Origin: an archaeon
Lineage (GTDB): Archaea; EX4484-52; B79-G9
Direction of reading: 5' to 3'
Length of the DNA: 11,129 nucleotides
NCBI GenBank assembly: GCA_013139905.1
Contig: WSZW01000160.1
Location: 1 to 11,129, forward strand
Below the pieces are notes generated by a model, which worked only from the letters and a program-made list of their open reading frames with translations, searched no databases and was not told the DNA's origin. The position numbers and the translations under genes were made by a program. Position 1 is the stretch's first letter. Each line of letters starts with the position of its first letter. This document shows, piece by piece, positions 6,263 through 11,129 of the stretch.

Positions 6263-6538
6263 TTATTTCTTTAAACCTAAAACACATACAGAAAATGGCT
6301 TTCTACAAAGCGTGCCTAAATTTTTAGCACTAATTTCTGCTAGCGTAATTTTTAAATCCTTTGAATAGGTATTCAATTTATCAACAATGTCAGATGGACA
6401 TGTATTTGCAACAACCAACTGCTTAATCTCTTTTTTCTCTAAAGACTTAAACGTTCTGTTAGTGCCGATAATTACTTGTTTTTCAATTATTGCATTTTTT
6501 ATTTCTCTCTCAAGATTGTTATCCATAAAAATCCCCAT
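6263..6538 (-). CDS. rpl30e: 50S ribosomal protein eL30 (L7Ae/L30e family)
   Basis: This 91-residue protein belongs to the L7Ae/L30e RNA-binding family. It carries GTNRTFKSLEKKEIKQLVVAN (25-45 region), with the family's G-x-N/K-RNA-binding segment followed by the hydrophobic strand and ANTCP. The end, NLGTLCRKPFSVCVLGL, corresponds to the usual ELGTxxGKP segment, with Arg where Gly is common. In archaea this gene regularly sits between rpoA2 and nusA, exactly as here. The ATG at 6538 overlaps the rpoA2 stop by one base (TAATG). A second in-frame ATG at 6526 is preceded by GGGG and may be the true start, giving 87 residues and removing an atypical MGIF leader. Tight coupling to rpoA2 is likely either way. 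Confidence 0.9.
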   Translation of the reverse strand: MGIFMDNNLEREIKNAIIEKQVIIGTNRTFKSLEKKEIKQLVVANTCPSDIVDKLNTYSKDLKITLAEISAKNLGTLCRKPFSVCVLGLKK

Positions 6539-7614
6539 TATTCCTTAACTTTAAGTTTTACACTACCAGTACCCACTGGAGCAATATTACCCATAATTAT
6601 ATTTTCAACAATACTCTTTAATGGATCAACTTCACCACCAATAGCTGCATTTGTTAAGTGTTTTACTGTTTCTTCAAAATTAGCTCTTGAAAGAACAGAT
6701 GATTTACCACCGGCAATACCATATCGACCAATTGCCCGAATATCACCGGTTGATGTCATTGCATCAGCCACTAATAAAACATGTCTAATATCCGTATCCA
6801 CACCCTGTGCTCTCATTGTCGCAAGTGTTTCCCTAACAATTGAATTTCTTGCAGCTTCAATACCAAGCAAACTTCTAATTTCATAAATATTGTTTGTAAA
6901 TGAACGTAAAGTATCAACTTCAGCCATTTTTAAAACTTTTTTAAAATTTGAACCAAGAGTTTTAATAACCCAATCATCGCCATCTTTTTCAACAATTACC
7001 TGTTCAATTCCTTTAATACCTTTAATGTATTTATCTCTCACCTTAACTCGAATACTTTGCAAATCTTTTATTGTCATTTCTTCTTTTTTAGGCTCAACCA
7101 AAATAGTATTACCCTCAACAGTCATATTTATGTTCTTAATGCTTTTTTTGATAAGAGTACATACATTTTCAACATCAATTTCAAGTGATTTTACTTGAGC
7201 CTTATCTAAATTAATTTCAATTCTAAAATTTACTAAATCCAATGCATCAGTATCAATTATTTGAATAAGTTTTGTTTCTTTGATTTTTGCCGCAATTTTT
7301 GCCGCATGTACTTTGTCATTTTGATCTTTGTGAAGATAAATACTCATTGTAGGTGTTTTTGGTATTTTTCGCGCATCAAAAAGCTCAATTAATCTTGGAA
7401 GACCTTGAGTAGTTACTAACTGAGTTCTACCTTCCGCGTGGTATGATCTAAGTGTTGTCTGTGTTGCCGGTTCTGAAATAGATTGAGCTGCAACTACACC
7501 AATAGCTTCACCAGGCGTATACATCATCTTTACATATTTTGCTTCTAGTTCTTTTCTTTTTTCTTTTGTAAATTTCATTCCGTCGTATATTCCCGGAAGC
7601 TTTATTTCTGTCAT
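6538..7614 (-). CDS. rpoA2: DNA-directed RNA polymerase subunit A'' (Rpo1C)
   Basis: This is the C-terminal part of the archaeal largest subunit, which is split in two in Archaea; it supplies the trigger loop and jaw. The 358-residue length is slightly short of the usual 370-400. The trigger-loop region begins at TPGEAIGVVAAQS (33-45), and GLPRLIELFDARK follows at 71-83. The C-terminus carries GRYGIAGGKSSVLSRANFEE and ends in NIAPVGTGSVKLKV, typical of the cleft region. The trigger loop keeps Gln52, Leu55 and His59 (yeast Rpb1 Q1078, L1081, H1085) but reads SISEPATQTTLRSYHAEG, with several changes at positions normally fixed (see findings). The start is an ATG 12 bp after rpoA1, with a GGTGG Shine-Dalgarno-like sequence. 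The stop overlaps the eL30 start. Confidence 0.97.
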   Translation of the reverse strand: MTEIKLPGIYDGMKFTKEKRKELEAKYVKMMYTPGEAIGVVAAQSISEPATQTTLRSYHAEGRTQLVTTQGLPRLIELFDARKIPKTPTMSIYLHKDQNDKVHAAKIAAKIKETKLIQIIDTDALDLVNFRIEINLDKAQVKSLEIDVENVCTLIKKSIKNINMTVEGNTILVEPKKEEMTIKDLQSIRVKVRDKYIKGIKGIEQVIVEKDGDDWVIKTLGSNFKKVLKMAEVDTLRSFTNNIYEIRSLLGIEAARNSIVRETLATMRAQGVDTDIRHVLLVADAMTSTGDIRAIGRYGIAGGKSSVLSRANFEETVKHLTNAAIGGEVDPLKSIVENIIMGNIAPVGTGSVKLKVKE

Positions 7615-7626
7615 AACATAACCACC

Positions 7627-10113
7627 CTAAACATGAATCGTACGGTCTAGCGTACCGCGATCACTTTTTGAAGGATCTATTCCATCCTCGCCTGCCGTAA
7701 ATTGAACAACAGAACCAGTACCATCATAAGCCTTCATATCTTCACTTACAACAATATCCTGTAGCGCATTCACAAGCCGTCTTTGAAGATAACCGGACAC
7801 TCTTGTCTTTAAAGATGAATCCATTATACCCTCACGACCTTTCTGTGCTTCAAAGAAAAATCCTAAAGGACCAATTCCTTCTTTAAACGATTCTCTAACA
7901 AAACCGTGTGCTAAAGGCATTAAATCGCCTTTCTTGAAATGTGAAAGTGTTCTATTTTTATATCCTCTAAATATACGTCGTCCACGAACAGCTTCCTGAC
8001 CAACCATACCGGACATATATGCTAAATTCTGAATACTACCACGAGCTCCGGTTTTCGCCATTATAAGCGCACCTGACTCTTTAGCACCAGATTTAATTAT
8101 TTTTTGAACATCATTTGTAATGTTATTAAGCTCAATCATAATCAAATCTTCAACAGTCTCAGCTTGTGATCTTCCGGGAGATGCATCAATTTTACCTTTT
8201 TTGAAAGTATCAATTAGTTTTTCCACAACCTTAAATTTAGAATCCATATGTTTTTGAATTTCTAAATCAACAGATGCATCCATATCCAAATCTCCAACAG
8301 AAATGGTAAAACCTTTCCTTGCCATAACCTCAGATATAATTCTTGTTATTTGATCTAAAAATAATCTAGCCGCTGCATGACCACATTCAAAATCAATAGT
8401 ATCTAAAAGTACGCCCTTAAATGGTGATATTGATTTATCATCAACAGCACCTTGAGTTATTTGACCGTTTTTAATCACAACATAATCGTCATCTTTTTCA
8501 TCAACGCCTTCACAAACAGATGACCTGTAAGATACATTAATACTTTTAGGTATTACAAAACTATAAAGTTCCCGTCCGGTATATGTATCCTTTTTAAGTT
8601 CTACATTCTCAACACCGGCAGATGCCAAAATTTGTGCAACATCCGCTTTTGAAAAGACAGTATCTTTCTTAGTTATCAGATAACTACCGGAAATATAATC
8701 CTGGTCACAACCAATAATTGGACCACCGAAACGAGGAGATCTAATATTTTCTTGAACCAACATAAGCTCTTTTGCCTCAGCCCTGGCTTCTGCAGTTTGT
8801 GGAAAGTGAAGATTCATTTCATCCCCGTCAAAATCCGCATTGTATGGCTTACAAACACACAGATTTATTCTAAATGTCTTATGCGGCATCACTTTTACAG
8901 TATGCGCCATTATAGACATTCTGTGCAAAGATGGCTGTCTGTTAAATATAACAATATCACCATCAATCATGTGTCTCTCTAAAATATAACCGGGTTTAAA
9001 TTCCTCTAAAATCATTTCTTTAGTATCATCAATAATCTTTTTTCTCATCCCATCCGGTTTTACGATATAATTTGCACCAGGATGAACATTAGGTCCGTTT
9101 TTAATGTATTTTTGAAGCTCAGTAATATTCAACTTTGTAGCCTTAATTGGAATTGTAAGTTCTTTAGCAATTCTGTCAGGAACCCCTACCTCATTAATAC
9201 TAATATTTGGATCCGGAGATACAACAGTACGTGCAGAGAAATTAACTCTTTTACCACTCAAATTATGTCTAAATCTACCATCTTTACTTTTTAATCTTTG
9301 AGATAAAGTCTTTAATGATCTTCCCGATCTATGTCTTGCCGGTGGAATTGAAGCAATCTCATTATTAAAATAAGTAGATACGTGATATTGAAGTAATTCC
9401 CATAAATCTTCAATAATAAAATCAGGAGCCCCAATTTCAAGATTATCTGCGAATCGTTTATTAATTCTAACTACATCCACTAACTTGTGTGTTAAATCAT
9501 CTTCAGATCTATCACCATTTTCTAATGTAATTGAAGGTCTTGTAGTAACAGAAGGTACCATAAGAATAGTCAATACCATCCATTCTGGTCTGCCGCCAAT
9601 AATACCCAAAAGATTTGCATCAGAATCAGATATTTTCTCAAACTGTTCACGAACTTCCAAAGCCGTAATTGCAGTTTTACCTCGATAAAATGAAGATGGT
9701 TTTTCCAATTTAATTTTTTCGTATTTCTCGCCACATTCAGGACATACTTTCATAGGTGGCAAAGAACTAATTTTAAGTGGTTTTTTTGCAATATCTTCTT
9801 TTTTTGCAAGAATAGCACCACACTTACAACTATACGTAAGTAAAGTCTTTATTTCCTTTAAAAATAATATATTAAGAACCGGTCGTGCAAGTTCAATATG
9901 CCCGAAGTGACCGGGACATTCACCTAATTTTTCACCACAGGTTTTACATCGCATACCTGGATCAATTACACCCATTCGAGGATCCATAACCCCACCATCA
10001 ATAGGATAAGCATCCACATCATATACTTCTGACGTAGTTACTTCCATAACAGAAAGCTTTTGTATCATCTGAGGAGATAACATCTTAAATTTAATTTCTT
10101 TAATTGTGCCCAT
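7627..10113 (-). CDS. rpoA1: DNA-directed RNA polymerase subunit A' (Rpo1N)
   Basis: This is the N-terminal two thirds of the largest RNAP subunit, forming the clamp, active site and bridge helix. The 828 residues begin with a zinc site of Cys56, Cys59, Cys66, His69 and His72 (CKTCG...CPGHFGH). A second Cys set is at 96/98 and 124/127. Switch-2 follows at KSKDGRFRHNLSGKRVNFSAR (275-295), and the catalytic NADFDGDEM at 425-433, with the three metal-binding Asp at 427, 429 and 431. Funnel and bridge-helix segments run from KTGARGS (687-693) to GYLQRRL (774-780), and IVQF-like and GEDGIDP motifs close the chain. The break between A' and A'' lies at the standard archaeal place. The bridge helix carries unusual residues (see findings). 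The start ATG has a strong GGAGG seven bases upstream, 14 bp after rpoB. Stop codon is TAG. Confidence 0.98.
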   Translation of the reverse strand: MGTIKEIKFKMLSPQMIQKLSVMEVTTSEVYDVDAYPIDGGVMDPRMGVIDPGMRCKTCGEKLGECPGHFGHIELARPVLNILFLKEIKTLLTYSCKCGAILAKKEDIAKKPLKISSLPPMKVCPECGEKYEKIKLEKPSSFYRGKTAITALEVREQFEKISDSDANLLGIIGGRPEWMVLTILMVPSVTTRPSITLENGDRSEDDLTHKLVDVVRINKRFADNLEIGAPDFIIEDLWELLQYHVSTYFNNEIASIPPARHRSGRSLKTLSQRLKSKDGRFRHNLSGKRVNFSARTVVSPDPNISINEVGVPDRIAKELTIPIKATKLNITELQKYIKNGPNVHPGANYIVKPDGMRKKIIDDTKEMILEEFKPGYILERHMIDGDIVIFNRQPSLHRMSIMAHTVKVMPHKTFRINLCVCKPYNADFDGDEMNLHFPQTAEARAEAKELMLVQENIRSPRFGGPIIGCDQDYISGSYLITKKDTVFSKADVAQILASAGVENVELKKDTYTGRELYSFVIPKSINVSYRSSVCEGVDEKDDDYVVIKNGQITQGAVDDKSISPFKGVLLDTIDFECGHAAARLFLDQITRIISEVMARKGFTISVGDLDMDASVDLEIQKHMDSKFKVVEKLIDTFKKGKIDASPGRSQAETVEDLIMIELNNITNDVQKIIKSGAKESGALIMAKTGARGSIQNLAYMSGMVGQEAVRGRRIFRGYKNRTLSHFKKGDLMPLAHGFVRESFKEGIGPLGFFFEAQKGREGIMDSSLKTRVSGYLQRRLVNALQDIVVSEDMKAYDGTGSVVQFTAGEDGIDPSKSDRGTLDRTIHV

Positions 10114-10120
10114 AAAAATT

Positions 10121-10125
10121 CCTCC
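10121..10125 (-). promoter_or_regulatory. Strong Shine-Dalgarno of rpoA1
   Basis: GGAGG on the minus strand, seven bases before the rpoA1 ATG at 10113 and just past the rpoB stop codon. It is the best ribosome-binding site in the window and shows that this archaeon uses Shine-Dalgarno initiation inside operons. Confidence 0.8.
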
Positions 10126-10127
10126 GA

Positions 10128-11129
10128 TTAATCCTCTTGTGCAACTATTTGCGGATATATATACATACTCTTAAGTTCATCCAAAAGAAGTTTAAATGCA
10201 TAATTCATATCTACATCAATTATATCTGTTCCCTTACATAACGGACACATATCTTTTCCTTTAACTCTGTCTTTTGTAGCCGTAATTCCGCAAGTTTTAC
10301 AGATTTTTACAGTCGTTTTATCAGAGCCAAAACGTTCTTTTAAAGTAATTGCAGCACCGTGCGCAATAAGACAATCTTTTTCCATCTCTCCGAAACGAAG
10401 ACCACCTTCTTTCGAACGACCTTCAGTAGGCTGTTTTGTAAGAAGCGCAACAGGACCTCTTGAACGTGCATGCATCTTATGAGATACCACGTGATATAAT
10501 CTTTGATAATATCCAACACCAATTAAAATCTGGGATTCAATTTGTTCTCCGGTAATTCCATTATACATTGTTTCTTTACCATCATCTTTAAATCCGGACT
10601 TTAATAGTAAAGCGCGTATATCTTTTTCATTGGTTTTAAAAGCAGTAGCATCAACTGTTTTACCAGCCATAGCACCTGCTTTACCGGCAACAATTTCCAA
10701 AAGCTGACCCACAGTCATACGAGATGGAATTGCGTGCGGATTAATTATAATATCCGGAGTAAGTCCATTTGCAGTAAAAGGCATATCTTCTTCAGGAACA
10801 ATTAGACCAATAACACCTTTCTGTCCGTGTCTGGATGCAATTTTATCTCCAATTTCCGGAGTTTTATATTCACGCACACAAACTTTAATTAGCTTATTTC
10901 CTTCACCTTCTTCCGTAAGTATAATTTTTTCAACCGTCCCTTCCTCACCTTTCTTTACAGTAAGTGAATTTTCACGACGATTATTCATACCCATTCTTAT
11001 TTCCTTTTGAACTCCTAAAAATCTTAAAGGAGATGTTTTAGCAACTAAAACGCCGCCACCATCAACAAAAGACTCAGGATTAATAATACCATCAGAACCT
11101 AATTGACTATATTCTTCTTCAGATTTATA
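10128..11129 (-). CDS. rpoB: DNA-directed RNA polymerase subunit B (Rpo2), C-terminal part
   Basis: The frame is open from the right edge to a TAA at 10130-10128, giving the last 333 residues of the second-largest subunit; the Met at 10994 is internal, not a start. The sequence entering the window, LGSDGIINPESFV then GGGVLVAKTSPLRFLG, is the usual region ahead of the hybrid-binding domain. Then come GDKIASRHGQKGVIG, PDIIINPHAIPSRMTVGQL, RSRGPVALLTKQPTEGR and GGLRFGEMEKDCLIAHGAA, all hallmarks of the archaeal/eukaryotic Rpb2 C-terminus. A zinc ribbon, CKTCG...CPLCKG, lies near the end. The C-terminal helix with YIYPQIV anchors the clamp. Whether the complete gene is intact or split into B' and B'', as in some archaea, cannot be seen here. 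It is the first visible member of the operon. Confidence 0.97.
   Translation of the reverse strand, partial: YKSEEEYSQLGSDGIINPESFVDGGGVLVAKTSPLRFLGVQKEIRMGMNNRRENSLTVKKGEEGTVEKIILTEEGEGNKLIKVCVREYKTPEIGDKIASRHGQKGVIGLIVPEEDMPFTANGLTPDIIINPHAIPSRMTVGQLLEIVAGKAGAMAGKTVDATAFKTNEKDIRALLLKSGFKDDGKETMYNGITGEQIESQILIGVGYYQRLYHVVSHKMHARSRGPVALLTKQPTEGRSKEGGLRFGEMEKDCLIAHGAAITLKERFGSDKTTVKICKTCGITATKDRVKGKDMCPLCKGTDIIDVDMNYAFKLLLDELKSMYIYPQIVAQED

Noticed and set aside
6476..7198. Two plus-strand ORFs opposite rpoA2 (136 and 102 codons)
   Set aside because: They are antisense to a well-conserved RNAP subunit, show no recognisable domain, and have the composition expected of a reverse-frame shadow.
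10340..10522. Minus-strand 60-codon ORF within rpoB in another frame
   Set aside because: It overlaps the conserved Rpb2 motifs of the true frame and has no independent support.
1..11129. CRISPR arrays, tRNA/rRNA genes, insertion sequences, inteins in the RNAP genes
   Set aside because: I saw no regularly spaced repeats, no cloverleaf-like segments, no transposase motifs, and the RNAP conserved blocks run without large insertions.

Overview
The window comes from a low-GC archaeon. It carries the classic archaeal gene string for RNA polymerase and translation on the minus strand: rpoB (C-terminal part), rpoA1, rpoA2, eL30, NusA-like, uS12 and uS7. RNAP split into A' and A'' with an L30e/NusA/S12/S7 tail is diagnostic of Archaea. 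Strong divergence at normally invariant residues, tight packing and AT-richness suggest a fast-evolving lineage such as DPANN. That placement, and any guess at a phylum within it, is inference.

Layout from right to left on the minus strand. rpoB enters at the right edge (11129) and ends at 10128. rpoA1 (10113-7627), rpoA2 (7614-6538), eL30 (6538-6263) and nusA (6247-5831) follow with gaps of 15 bp or less or one-base overlaps. After an 80-bp gap with a possible internal promoter come rps12 (5750-5322) and rps7 (5316-4717), joined by 5 bp. The block ends at two consecutive hairpin-plus-T-tract structures at 4631-4697. Elongation factor 1A and uS10, often next in archaea, are absent here.

The left 4.6 kb is an alpha-glucan (glycogen) cluster. 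A plus-strand debranching enzyme (2506-4572) is convergent with rps7. It is divergent, across a 197-bp control region, from a minus-strand glycogen synthase of the eukaryote-like GT3 family (2308-473). Downstream of that, in the same direction, begins a second GT-B glycosyltransferase, which leaves the window at the left edge. Together these suggest storage-glucan synthesis, by GT3 and perhaps the second transferase, and mobilisation, by the amylo-alpha-1,6-glucosidase-type enzyme. No branching enzyme, phosphorylase or 4-alpha-glucanotransferase is in view.

No RNA gene, mobile element, CRISPR array or obvious novel defence system is visible. The most noteworthy signals are substitutions at near-universal positions in the RNAP bridge helix, the RNAP trigger loop and the uS12 decoding loop; the GT3 synthase without the eukaryotic arginine regulatory cluster; and the tandem hairpin terminators. 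All are read from sequence by eye and would need alignment to rank as novel.
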